DNA from: Acidobacteriota bacterium
GTDB taxonomy: Bacteria; Acidobacteriota; Vicinamibacteria; Vicinamibacterales; CAVVIG01
Direction of reading: 5' to 3'
NCBI GenBank assembly: GCA_003222555.1
Contig: QHWL01000014.1
Coordinates: 1 to 5,076, forward strand
Length of the DNA stretch: 5,076 nt
The notes under the pieces were generated by a model. The model did no database searches. It saw only the letters and a list, made by a program, of their open reading frames with translations, and was not told where the DNA came from. This document shows, piece by piece, positions 1 to 5,076 of the stretch (its first letter is position 1; every line of letters starts with the position of its first letter). Position numbers and translations under genes: made by a program.

Positions 1-45
1 AAACCCGCGCGCACTCGCCGCGCAGGGACCCAACCTCCGGCATCT

Positions 46-51
46 ATTATA
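46..51 (-). promoter_or_regulatory. Candidate -10 box (TATAAT) of a leftward promoter
   Basis: Read on the minus strand this is a perfect TATAAT in an otherwise GC-rich stretch. It overlaps the end of the 50-65 palindrome. No convincing -35 box is present, so any promoter would be weak, activator-dependent or spurious. Its gene would be outside the window. Confidence 0.3.
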
Positions 52-65
52 GCGCTATAGCGCTA
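50..65. promoter_or_regulatory. 16-bp perfect palindrome, candidate operator
   Basis: The sequence TAGCGCTATAGCGCTA equals its own reverse complement. It is built from two head-to-tail copies of TAGCGCTA, which is itself a palindrome. On the minus strand a consensus TATAAT (51 down to 46) abuts it, so the palindrome would fill the spacer of a leftward promoter, a usual place for a repressor site. No -35 hexamer is recognisable at 15-18 bp spacing on that strand. The regulated gene would lie beyond the left edge. The regulatory role is inferred; the symmetry is seen directly. Confidence 0.45.
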
Positions 66-277
66 GGCCCAGGTCGGCTCTGGCCGGCGACCGTGTTGAT
101 GACGGCGGAGGACAATCTACATCATCATTCGTAAATCGCCAGCCATACGATCTCACGAAAGTGGCGCTTTTTCCGGCCTCAGCCGTGGCACATGCCTTGC
201 TCTTTTATTTTGGGCGTCGCTCCACAATGGCTGAGTGTGCTCGAGGTGAATGGACTATAGTGGAAGTGATCCAAGCG

Positions 278-640
278 ATGAACGTTCGTCTTGCCGTCTT
301 CCTGCTTGCGTTTGCCGCGACGCTGACACCTTTGCCGTCGTTCGCCACATCGCGCGACGAGGCGAAATCACAGGTCGAATTCGGCATCGGCGTGGCCGAG
401 CGCGGCCTCTGGCGCGAGGCGATCTACCGGTGGGAAAAAGCGGTCGAGCTCGATCCGTCCTATCCTGCCGCCTTCAACGACCTGGCAATCGGGTACGAGC
501 ACGAAGGGCAGTTCGACAAGGCACGGAAAGCGTACGAGAAGGCGCTGGAGCTCGATCCGAACAACTCCCAGATTCGTCAGAACTACGAGCTTTTCAAGGA
601 AATCAATGACCGGACGAGTCCAGGGAAAGACAAGTCGTAG
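278..640 (+). CDS. Secreted two-repeat TPR protein
   Basis: The product is a 120-residue tetratricopeptide-repeat protein, probably a periplasmic protein-protein adaptor; no specific partner can be named. Residues 1-23 look like a Sec signal peptide: N-terminal Arg, hydrophobic core LAVFLLAFAA, and a likely cut after SFA at 23. Two TPR units follow, at about 33-62 (with WREAIYRWEKAVELDP) and 65-98 (with FDKARKAYEKALELDP). A short charged tail ends the protein. I chose the ATG at 278 because it sits directly before the signal peptide and has GGAAG (262-266) upstream, though the spacing of 11 nt is long. In-frame starts at 161 (GTG) and 227 (ATG) would bury the signal peptide behind an unconvincing extension. 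A TATAGT at 256-261 could be a -10 box without a clear -35. The 3' end overlaps the next gene by 35 nt, implying coupled translation. Confidence 0.75.
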   Translation: MNVRLAVFLLAFAATLTPLPSFATSRDEAKSQVEFGIGVAERGLWREAIYRWEKAVELDPSYPAAFNDLAIGYEHEGQFDKARKAYEKALELDPNNSQIRQNYELFKEINDRTSPGKDKS

Positions 641-1435
641 CCTCGCGCTCGCCCTGCTGGCGGCCGCTTGCGCGGCCATCACGCTGGCGTGCGGCACGGA
701 CTATTTCGAAATCCCGATCGAAACGCCCATTCAGCCTAAGCTCGACGTCTCGGCGTTTCAGCGCGTGCTGGTCGCCGGCTTTGTGGCTGGCGGAACCGAG
801 GACGTGGACGCGAACCAAGAAACGGTCCGGCTGCTGCGCAGCCAGCTGCGGACCAAGTCGTCGCTCAAGGTGATCGACGCCGACATCATGTCGCTCGTCG
901 AAATCGCGCAGGATCAGAACAAAGCCGCCAACACTCCCGGCGGCCCTGACCCTGACGAGGCAACGACGGGCCATGATAGCGCGACCGCGTCAGGTGCCAC
1001 GGCCAGCAGCACCGCGGATCGCGGCACCCAGCCGATGCCGCTGCCTCAGCGCATCAAGGAAGAGAAGGATCTCGAACCTTATATCAGAACCCGCTCATCG
1101 TCACGGGCACTGTTCTGTTCACGCCGAGAACGGCTTCAGGGTTCGTGCAGCGCGAACAGGAAGTGTACGACGGATTCGGCCGCCGCCGCGTGGTGCCTGT
1201 CCGCACGTACATGGAGCGCAAGGGTTTCATCCTGCGGCCGAAGTTCGTGTTCATTGACGGACGGACGGGAGCCACGATCTACTCGGAGTCACGCCGCGAA
1301 GAAATTTTGTACAACGCACAGCAGGACACGCCGGCATTGTCCTCGTACTTCGAGTTGATGGACCGCATCGTGCCCGATTTCCTCGGCACGCTCAGCAACC
1401 AGAAAATCCGCGGGACGAGGGTTTTGCTGAAATAA
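606..1435 (+). pseudogene. Broken lipoprotein gene, frame change near 1082
   Basis: The gene starts at ATG 606 inside the TPR gene, with AAGGAA at 596-601 as ribosome-binding site. The first frame gives 159 residues. It opens with a lipoprotein-type leader (basic start, hydrophobic 13-28, lipidated Cys most likely C29 in TLACGTDYF). Then come FQRVLVAGF, a helix with RLLRSQLRTKSSLKVIDAD, and a low-complexity linker at about 110-150. After EPY (1082) this frame turns into Cys/Arg/Ser-rich nonsense ending at 1358. A different frame then carries 117 protein-like residues from about 1082 to the stop at 1433-1435, including PLIVTGTVLF, GRRRVVPVRTYMERKGF, FVFIDGRTGATIYSE and a C-terminal KIRGTRVLLK. 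The shift fits loss of 3k+1 bases. From memory of related acidobacterial proteins, some 19 residues also seem missing. The strand/helix order resembles CsgG/FlgO/LpoB-type outer-membrane lipoproteins (inference). A sequencing or assembly error is the main alternative to a true pseudogene. Confidence 0.7.
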
Positions 1436-1454
1436 CCGGACCGTGCGCGTTCCC

Positions 1455-1477
1455 GTCGGACTCCGACATTCTTTTCT
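1455..1477 (+). terminator. Candidate intrinsic terminator after the lipoprotein gene
   Basis: GTCGG (1455-1459), loop ACT, and CCGAC (1463-1467) form a short perfect GC-rich hairpin, followed by ATTCTTTTCT. It lies 19 nt past the stop of the lipoprotein gene, where a terminator would be expected. A stem of only 5 bp and a broken T tract make it a weak example. Confidence 0.4.
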
Positions 1478-1556
1478 GCCCCCCCGCACCCCTTGCGCTG
1501 CACCCCGGCGTAGCCATCGGTCGTTTTGCATCCCGCTTGCGGAGACGAAAGCGGCG

Positions 1557-1562
1557 TAGAAT
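1557..1562 (+). promoter_or_regulatory. Candidate -10 box of a leaderless promoter
   Basis: TAGAAT fits the TANNNT pattern and ends 6 nt before the ATG at 1569, so transcription would begin at about the start codon itself. No Shine-Dalgarno lies at usable spacing. TTGCGG at 1537-1542 is the nearest -35-like hexamer, but the 14-bp spacer is too short. Speculative. Confidence 0.25.
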
Positions 1563-1568
1563 GTTGCG

Positions 1569-1808
1569 ATGGCCGTCACGCGGGACCACGACGAAGAGCG
1601 CGCCGCCCGCATCGACCAGATCCTCGAAGAATTGCGCCTCAATACCGAAGACCTGCACGAACTCGCGAGGCAAGCCGTGGATCGTGCTCGCGGGACCGTC
1701 CGTGCCGTCCAAAGCACAGTCGGGAAGGTGCGAGTGGAACAAGCCGCCCGCAAAGCCAGCACAGGTCGGATTTCACGCTCGGCCACTGCGCGGCGGAAGC
1801 GGAAGTGA
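1569..1808 (+). CDS. Small hypothetical protein, acidic helix with basic tail
   Basis: I do not recognise this 79-residue product. The N-terminal half (about 5-50) is rich in Glu, Asp, Leu and Ala with helical spacing (ERAARIDQILEELRLN, then LHELARQAVDRAR) and could form a coiled coil. The last 25 residues are strongly basic (ARKASTG, RSATARRKRK), as in small nucleic-acid-binding proteins. No signal peptide or membrane segment is seen. Two other open frames overlap it (from 1526 and 1537). I prefer this one because its first half has the GC-rich third positions of the neighbouring genes and reads as a plausible helix; the others are Arg/Pro/Ser-rich as in shadow frames. It stands alone between a possible terminator and the rplU promoter, so it is probably transcribed separately. 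Function unknown; it may not be a real gene. Confidence 0.45.
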   Translation: MAVTRDHDEERAARIDQILEELRLNTEDLHELARQAVDRARGTVRAVQSTVGKVRVEQAARKASTGRISRSATARRKRK

Positions 1809-1833
1809 ACGTGACAAGCGGGACTGCCTGGAG

Positions 1834-1849
1834 GTGAAATCGTGAAATC
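1834..1849 (+). repeat. Two tandem copies of GTGAAATC
   Basis: Two exact adjacent 8-bp copies lie in the intergenic region after the small gene. They may be replication slippage; no function is evident. Confidence 0.5.
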
Positions 1850-1876
1850 GAGAAGCGAATCGGCGATGGCCAGAAC

Positions 1877-1888
1877 ACCACCCGTGGT
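1877..1888. promoter_or_regulatory. Palindrome ACCAC-CC-GTGGT upstream of the rplU promoter
   Basis: Perfect 5-bp arms flank a 2-nt centre, ending 10 nt before the -35 box. Its core CACCCGTG recurs inverted at 1938-1945, just past the -10 box. Possible operator half of a pair; binding protein unknown. Confidence 0.35.
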
Positions 1889-1898
1889 TCATAACTGT

Positions 1899-1927
1899 TT
1901 GCAAGACAGCGACTTCGGCTATACACT
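1899..1927 (+). promoter_or_regulatory. Promoter of the rplU operon
   Basis: TTGCAA (1899-1904) and TACACT (1922-1927) are separated by exactly 17 bp, each matching four of six positions of the sigma-70 consensus. An overlapping TATACA (1920-1925) would have a 15-bp spacer. The start of transcription would be near 1934, leaving a leader of only about 18 nt before L21, too short for a long leader structure. The region is AT-richer than its surroundings. Confidence 0.55.
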
Positions 1928-1935
1928 ATCCCTTT

Positions 1936-1947
1936 TGCACGGGTGCA
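1936..1947. promoter_or_regulatory. Palindrome TGCAC-GG-GTGCA in the rplU leader
   Basis: Perfect 5-bp arms flank a 2-nt centre, ending 4 nt before the L21 start codon at 1952. It replaces the position where a Shine-Dalgarno would be expected. It could act as a DNA operator at the transcription start. In RNA the 2-nt loop would force opening of the inner pair, so it would be a weak hairpin. Confidence 0.35.
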
Positions 1948-1951
1948 GACT

Positions 1952-2266
1952 ATGTACGCCATCATTCAGACGAGCGGCCGTCAGGTGAAGGTCACGCCGG
2001 GCGGGTTCGTCAGGCTCGACGGGACGGCGGGCGAACCTGGCGCGGAACTGGCGCTCGGACAGGTCTTGCTCGTCGAAACGGACGGCGGCGAAGTCGTCGC
2101 GGGAGCCCCCTTCGTGGCGAACGCGAAGGTCGTCGCGGTCGTCGACGGCGAAGCGCGCGGACCGAAGATTCGGGTGTTCAAGAAGAAACGCCGCAAGGGG
2201 ATGCGTCGAACCAAGGGGCATCGCGCAACTTATACACGCGTGCGGATCAAGGAAATTCTTCTCTAG
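1952..2266 (+). CDS. rplU: 50S ribosomal protein L21
   Basis: L21 binds 23S rRNA in the large subunit. The product is 104 residues, close to the 103 of E. coli L21. It begins with the family's MYAIIQTSGRQ and a beta-barrel-type first half (KVTPGGFVRLDG, then ELALGQVLLVE, then APFVANAKVVAVV). It ends with the signature basic segment KKKRRKGMRRTKGHR at 77-91 and the following T93/T95. I chose the ATG at 1952 because it gives the conserved N terminus; a GTG at 1943 would add only three residues. No Shine-Dalgarno is visible, only a GGGTG inside a small palindrome. It is the first gene of the ribosome-assembly operon, 12 nt before rpmA. Confidence 0.97.
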   Translation: MYAIIQTSGRQVKVTPGGFVRLDGTAGEPGAELALGQVLLVETDGGEVVAGAPFVANAKVVAVVDGEARGPKIRVFKKKRRKGMRRTKGHRATYTRVRIKEILL

Positions 2267-2278
2267 GAATTCGCAGCA

Positions 2279-2536
2279 ATGGCTCATAAAAAAGGACAGG
2301 GCAGTTCACGCAACGGCCGCGATTCCAATTCCCAACGGCTCGGCGTAAAGGCGCACGACGGGAATGTCGTCACCGGCGGCACCATCATCGTCCGCCAGCG
2401 CGGACGCCGATTCCGCCCGGGCTTGAACGCGGGGCTCGGCAAGGACGACACGATCTTCGCCAAAGTCGACGGGCGCGTGAAGTTCGAGGATCACGGCACG
2501 CGTGGACGCGTCATCAGCATTCTTCCACTGCAGTAG
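2279..2536 (+). CDS. rpmA: 50S ribosomal protein L27
   Basis: L27 sits next to the peptidyl-transferase centre, where its flexible N terminus contacts tRNA. The product has 85 residues, the usual length. The N terminus [20 protein letters not shown] matches the family, with Gln at 7 where Gly is usual. [10 protein letters not shown] (33-42), [17 protein letters not shown] (45-61) and DGRVKFE (64-70) follow in the expected order. There is no cleavable Firmicutes-type leader, so Ala2 should be the mature end after Met removal. AGGA (2265-2268), overlapping the rplU stop, is a good ribosome-binding site 10 nt before the ATG. Paired with rplU as in nearly all bacteria. Confidence 0.97.
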   Translation: MAHKKGQGSSRNGRDSNSQRLGVKAHDGNVVTGGTIIVRQRGRRFRPGLNAGLGKDDTIFAKVDGRVKFEDHGTRGRVISILPLQ

Positions 2537-2546
2537 GGTGAATCAT

Positions 2547-2620
2547 CTGGTCATTGGGTAATTGGGAGACTCATTCGATCCATTTACCAGATTTCCAAGT
2601 TACCAAATCACCAAGTTTCC
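2547..2620. repeat. Degenerate 8-bp repeats in two inverted arms
   Basis: On the right, the units TTACCAGA, TTTCCAAG, TTACCAAA, TCACCAAG and a partial TTTCC run from 2584 to 2620, with CC exactly every 8 nt (2587, 2595, 2603, 2611, 2619). On the left, CTGGTCAT, TGGGTAAT and TGGGAGAC run from 2547 to 2570, with GG every 8 nt (2549, 2557, 2565), the same unit inverted. TTGGGTAATTGGG (2554-2566) can pair with CCAAGTTACCAAA (2595-2607) at 11 of 13 positions counting one G-U. Alternatively ATCTGGT (2545-2551) pairs with ACCAGAT (2586-2592) over 7 bp. The element fills most of the rpmA-obgE gap and is AT-rich compared with its surroundings. It is noncoding; a dispersed intergenic repeat or mRNA hairpin is likely, with role unknown. 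Confidence 0.75.
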
Positions 2621-2621
2621 T

Positions 2622-3683
2622 ATGTTCGTCGACGAGGTCGACATTCACGTCGCCGCGGGCGACGGCGGCCGCGGGTGCCTGGCGTTCCGGCGCGAGAAGT
2701 TCGTGCCGCGCGGCGGGCCGAGCGGCGGCGACGGCGGCCACGGCGGATCGGTCTTCATCGTCGCGAGCCCGCATACCAACACGCTCATCAACTTCCGTTT
2801 CCATCCGGAGTTCACCGCCAAGCGTGGCGATCACGGGCAAGGCTCGAACCGCACGGGACACACTGGCGCCGATCTCGAGCTGGCGGTACCGATCGGGACG
2901 CTCGTGTACGAGAAGACTGGCGATCCCCGCGAGCCGTACCGGCTCCTTGCGGACCTCGCCGAAGAAGGTCAGCGCGTGCTCGTCGCGCACGGCGGACGCG
3001 GGGGCATGGGCAACGCCCGATTCGCCACATCGACCAATCGCGCGCCTCGGAAGGTCCAACCAGGCGAGCCCGGCGAGATCAAAGACCTTCGGCTCGAATT
3101 GAAGCTGCTCGCCGACGTCGGTCTGGTCGGCTTCCCCAATGCCGGCAAGTCGACGCTCATCTCCCGCATCTCCGCCGCACGTCCCAAGATCGCCGATTAT
3201 CCGTTCACCACGCTTACGCCGAATCTGGGCGTCGTGCAGTTGAGCGGCGACCGCAGCTTCGCCGTCGCCGACGTGCCCGGGCTCATCGAAGGCGCGCACC
3301 GCGGGCAGGGGCTCGGCCACCGGTTTCTGCGCCATCTGGAACGCACGAAAGTGCTCGTGCATCTGGTTGATGTCTCCAGCGCGAGCGGCCGCGATCCCGT
3401 CGAGGATCTCGACACGGTCCGGCGCGAGCTGGAGCTCTTTCAGCCATCGCTCGCCGCCAAGCCGCAGATCGTCGCGGCGAACAAGATGGACGCCGTCGAT
3501 GACCAGTCGCGGGTCACCGCGCTGGCGCGCCGCGCGTCGGCGCTGAATCTTCCCTTCTTCCGCATTTCAGGCGTGACCGGCGCCGGCCTTCCGACGCTCC
3601 TCGAAGTGATGTGGCAGCACGTCGCCGCGGAGCGTGAATCGACGGCCCCGCTCAAGACCGCCAGCAGTCCCGCGAACCGTTAG
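2622..3683 (+). CDS. obgE: Obg family GTPase
   Basis: Obg/CgtA is an essential GTPase acting in late 50S subunit assembly and stress signalling. The product is 353 residues. Residues 1-158 form the glycine-rich Obg fold ([16 protein letters not shown], then [14 protein letters not shown], then [17 protein letters not shown]). The GTPase domain follows: Walker [10 protein letters not shown] (170-178), G2 [11 protein letters not shown] (193-203), G3 DVPG (217-220), NKMD (287-290), and G5 at ISG (315-317), where the usual motif is SA. After about residue 335 there is only a short Ser/Pro/Ala tail, so the optional C-terminal domain is absent. The start at 2622 gives the canonical MFVDE. A TTG at 2562 is in frame but would translate the 8-bp repeats. 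No Shine-Dalgarno precedes the ATG; pyrimidine-rich repeat sequence does. Its stop is immediately followed by the nadD start. Confidence 0.97.
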   Translation: MFVDEVDIHVAAGDGGRGCLAFRREKFVPRGGPSGGDGGHGGSVFIVASPHTNTLINFRFHPEFTAKRGDHGQGSNRTGHTGADLELAVPIGTLVYEKTGDPREPYRLLADLAEEGQRVLVAHGGRGGMGNARFATSTNRAPRKVQPGEPGEIKDLRLELKLLADVGLVGFPNAGKSTLISRISAARPKIADYPFTTLTPNLGVVQLSGDRSFAVADVPGLIEGAHRGQGLGHRFLRHLERTKVLVHLVDVSSASGRDPVEDLDTVRRELELFQPSLAAKPQIVAANKMDAVDDQSRVTALARRASALNLPFFRISGVTGAGLPTLLEVMWQHVAAERESTAPLKTASSPANR

Positions 3684-4394
3684 ATGATGCGGCGCATCGG
3701 CATTCTTGGCGGCACCTTCGATCCCATCCATTGGGGACATCTCGAGGCCGGCCTCGCCGCTGAAACCGCCCTCGATCTCACACAGATGCTCGTGATCACG
3801 GCCAGCGTTCCGCCGCATCGCCCGCAGCCGGTGACGTCGAGCTATCATCGGTTCGCGATGGTGGCGATGGCCGTGGCGGGACGCGCCGGCTGGCGTGCGA
3901 CGGACCTCGAACTGCGCGACGACGCCAGGTCGTATACATCGCGGACGCTGCAGAAATTCCACGAGCGCGGCTACGGTCCATCCGAGTTGTTTTTCGTCAT
4001 CGGGTCCGATGCCTTCGCCGACATCGCCAGCTGGAAAGATTACCCATCGATTGCGGGCGCCTCGCATTTCGTGGTGGTTGCACGCCCGGGGTTCCCGACG
4101 CGCGACCTCCCGCACCGGCTGCCGGAGCTTGCGAAGCGGATGGCCAGGCCGCCGCTCGAACCGGCCGCGCTCGACGAGCCGCTCATTTTATTGCTCGATG
4201 CGCCCACTGCCAACGTGTCATCGACTGCTATCCGCGACCGCTGCGCCCGCGGAGAGTCAATTGCCGGGCTCGTGCCCGATGGCGTGCGGCAACACATTGA
4301 GCAACACGGACTTTATGCGTCGATGCCGCCTCGCCGGCGTGCGAGCGACGCACGGCGGGGCACGGCGGCAGGCGGGTTGCATGGCCAAGACTGA
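3684..4394 (+). CDS. nadD: Nicotinate-nucleotide adenylyltransferase
   Basis: NadD joins nicotinate mononucleotide to AMP from ATP, giving deamido-NAD in cytosolic NAD synthesis. The 236-residue product shows the nucleotidyltransferase motif GGTFDPIHWGH (9-19), the substrate-loop sequence PPHR (43-46), GSDAF (107-111), VVVARPG (130-136) and the C-terminal VSSTAIR (178-184). The family normally ends soon after the segment matching HGLYA (208-212). Here about 24 extra Arg/Ala/Gly-rich residues follow, running into rsfS. This tail looks like unselected read-through to the next stop rather than a domain. The ATG directly follows the obgE TAG with no gap, and a second ATG at 3687 is equally possible. 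No Shine-Dalgarno is evident, which suggests translation coupled to obgE termination. Confidence 0.95.
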   Translation: MMRRIGILGGTFDPIHWGHLEAGLAAETALDLTQMLVITASVPPHRPQPVTSSYHRFAMVAMAVAGRAGWRATDLELRDDARSYTSRTLQKFHERGYGPSELFFVIGSDAFADIASWKDYPSIAGASHFVVVARPGFPTRDLPHRLPELAKRMARPPLEPAALDEPLILLLDAPTANVSSTAIRDRCARGESIAGLVPDGVRQHIEQHGLYASMPPRRRASDARRGTAAGGLHGQD

Positions 4395-4776
4395 AAAGCA
4401 CCGGAAGCTCGAACGCTTCCCGAAGCAGCTCGATGCGGCGATCCGCGCCGCCTTTGACAAGAAGGGCGTCGATCTCGTCGTATTGGATTTGCGGAAGGCC
4501 GCGGGGTTCACCGATTATTTTCTGATTTGCTCGGGCAACAACCCGCGCCAGATTCGCGCGATTGCCGACGCGGTAATGCACACGCTGGCCGTTGACGGCG
4601 GGGCGCCACCCCACCTCGAAGGCTACGATCGATCGGAATGGGTTCTGCTCGACTACTTCGATTTCATCGTGCACATCTTTGCGCCCGACACGCGTCTGTT
4701 CTACGACCTCGAACGCCTGTGGGGCAACGCCGAGCGCATCGACGTTGACGAACGCCCGCGGCCGGCGCGGGGATAG
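4381..4776 (+). CDS. rsfS: Ribosomal silencing factor RsfS
   Basis: RsfS (DUF143/Iojap family) binds L14 on the 50S subunit and blocks joining with the 30S, lowering translation when nutrients run short. The 131-residue product carries the family pattern: LDLRKAAGFTDYFLICSG (35-52), RQIRAIADAV (56-65), EGYDRSEWVLLDYFDFIVHIF (80-100) and RLFYDLERLW (105-114). An N-terminal basic stretch (MAKTEKHRKLERF) and a short Arg/Pro tail flank the domain. The ATG at 4381 lies 14 nt inside the nadD end, preceded by a poor G-rich site (GGCGGG), so coupled translation with nadD is likely. NadD and RsfS are neighbours in very many bacteria. Confidence 0.95.
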   Translation: MAKTEKHRKLERFPKQLDAAIRAAFDKKGVDLVVLDLRKAAGFTDYFLICSGNNPRQIRAIADAVMHTLAVDGGAPPHLEGYDRSEWVLLDYFDFIVHIFAPDTRLFYDLERLWGNAERIDVDERPRPARG

Positions 4777-4803
4777 CCGGGTCTTCAACACGCCGACGCC
4801 ATC

Positions 4804-5076
4804 ATGAAAGAACGCTTCATCGCGCACAGCCGCGCGATGCGCGACCTGGTCGAGCAGGTGCGCCGGTTCGCCCAGACGGACTCGAACGTCCTCATAGCCG
4901 GCGAAACCGGCACCGGCAAAAACGCCATCGCGCGCGAGCTCCACGCGCGCGGTCCTCGCGCGAAACTCCCGTTCGTCACGATCGATTGCGCGAGCCTCTC
5001 GTCCTCGCTGATTGACTCGGAGCTGTTCGGCCACGAGCGCGGCGCGTTCACCGACGCCGTCACCGCGCGCGCTGGA
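4804..5076 (+). CDS. Sigma-54-dependent activator AAA+ domain, 3' truncated by window
   Basis: Ninety-one residues are visible and the frame is still open at the right edge. The protein opens directly with the AAA+ module of NtrC-type enhancer-binding proteins: SRAMRDLVEQVRRFAQTDSNVLIAGE, Walker A GETGTGKN (33-40), FVTIDCASL (57-65), SELFGHERG (72-80) and the sigma-54 contact loop GAFTDA (80-85). These proteins hydrolyse ATP to open sigma-54 promoters. There is no N-terminal receiver or sensor domain: the in-frame TAG of rsfS lies 27 nt upstream and no earlier start exists. A PspF-like layout with control by a partner protein or a later domain is therefore possible. GAFTDA instead of GAFTGA is a known variant, and Asn after the Walker A Lys replaces the usual Glu or Ser. 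A C-terminal Fis-type DNA-binding domain would be expected beyond the window. No ribosome-binding site is obvious. Probably the last part of the rplU transcript. Confidence 0.88.
   Translation, partial: MKERFIAHSRAMRDLVEQVRRFAQTDSNVLIAGETGTGKNAIARELHARGPRAKLPFVTIDCASLSSSLIDSELFGHERGAFTDAVTARAG

Noticed and set aside
1074..1090. Programmed -1 frameshift site in the lipoprotein gene
   Set aside because: The junction lacks an X-XXY-YYZ slippery heptamer and no strong downstream structure is obvious.
973..1257. Separate + strand frame spanning the lipoprotein break
   Set aside because: Its Arg/His/Pro-rich product resembles shadow coding, and the lipoprotein halves account for the region better.
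1928..1951. Long structured L21 autoregulatory leader
   Set aside because: The best promoter leaves only about 18 nt of leader, enough for a small palindrome at most.
2547..2620. CRISPR array
   Set aside because: The units are 8 bp, degenerate and directly adjacent with no spacers, and no cas gene is present.
2571..3362. 263-codon open frame on the minus strand inside obgE
   Set aside because: It is antisense to an unmistakable obgE, has no recognisable motif, and long antisense frames are expected where third positions are GC-rich.
3895..4380. Long N-terminal extension of the RsfS frame through nadD
   Set aside because: The residues before 4381 are Arg/Ser/Pro-rich shadow translation of nadD; RsfS homology begins just after the ATG at 4381.
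4740..4785. Intrinsic terminator between rsfS and the activator
   Set aside because: GC-rich self-complementary stretches occur here but no T tract follows them.
4228..5034. 268-codon open frame on the minus strand over nadD, rsfS and the activator
   Set aside because: It crosses three confident genes on the other strand and shows no family features.

Overview
This is about 5 kb of GC-rich bacterial chromosome with every gene on the + strand. The core is the conserved ribosome-assembly block rplU, rpmA, obgE, nadD, rsfS. It is followed by the start of a sigma-54 activator that runs off the right edge. A secreted TPR protein and a broken lipoprotein gene lie upstream. This order, together with the lipoprotein type, suggests Acidobacteriota (Vicinamibacteria-like). 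That placement is inference from gene content; a deltaproteobacterial or myxobacterial lineage is the main alternative.

Layout: 1-277 has no convincing gene but holds a perfect 16-bp palindrome (50-65) beside a consensus -10 box reading leftward. 278-640 encodes a short periplasmic TPR protein, overlapped by a lipoprotein gene (606-1435). The reading frame of that gene changes near 1082, so it is split into two incompatible halves. A weak intrinsic terminator follows (1455-1477). A small unrecognised gene (1569-1808) comes next, possibly leaderless. A good promoter (1899-1927) then starts the housekeeping block, flanked by two inverted copies of one 8-mer.

Housekeeping block: L21 (1952-2266) and L27 (2279-2536) are large-subunit proteins. 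ObgE (2622-3683) is the GTPase for late 50S maturation. NadD (3684-4394) makes the NAD precursor. RsfS (4381-4776) binds L14 and keeps idle 50S from joining 30S. The genes are tightly spaced or overlapping (12 nt, 85 nt, 0 nt, 14-nt overlap, 27 nt), so a single transcript is likely. The only real gap, rpmA-obgE, is filled by 8-bp-period degenerate repeats in two inverted arms, reaching to the obgE start codon.

I see no defence system, mobile element, CRISPR array or RNA gene. The observations most worth checking are the 8-bp repeat element, the CACCCGTG pair around the rplU promoter, the left-edge palindrome and the broken lipoprotein gene.
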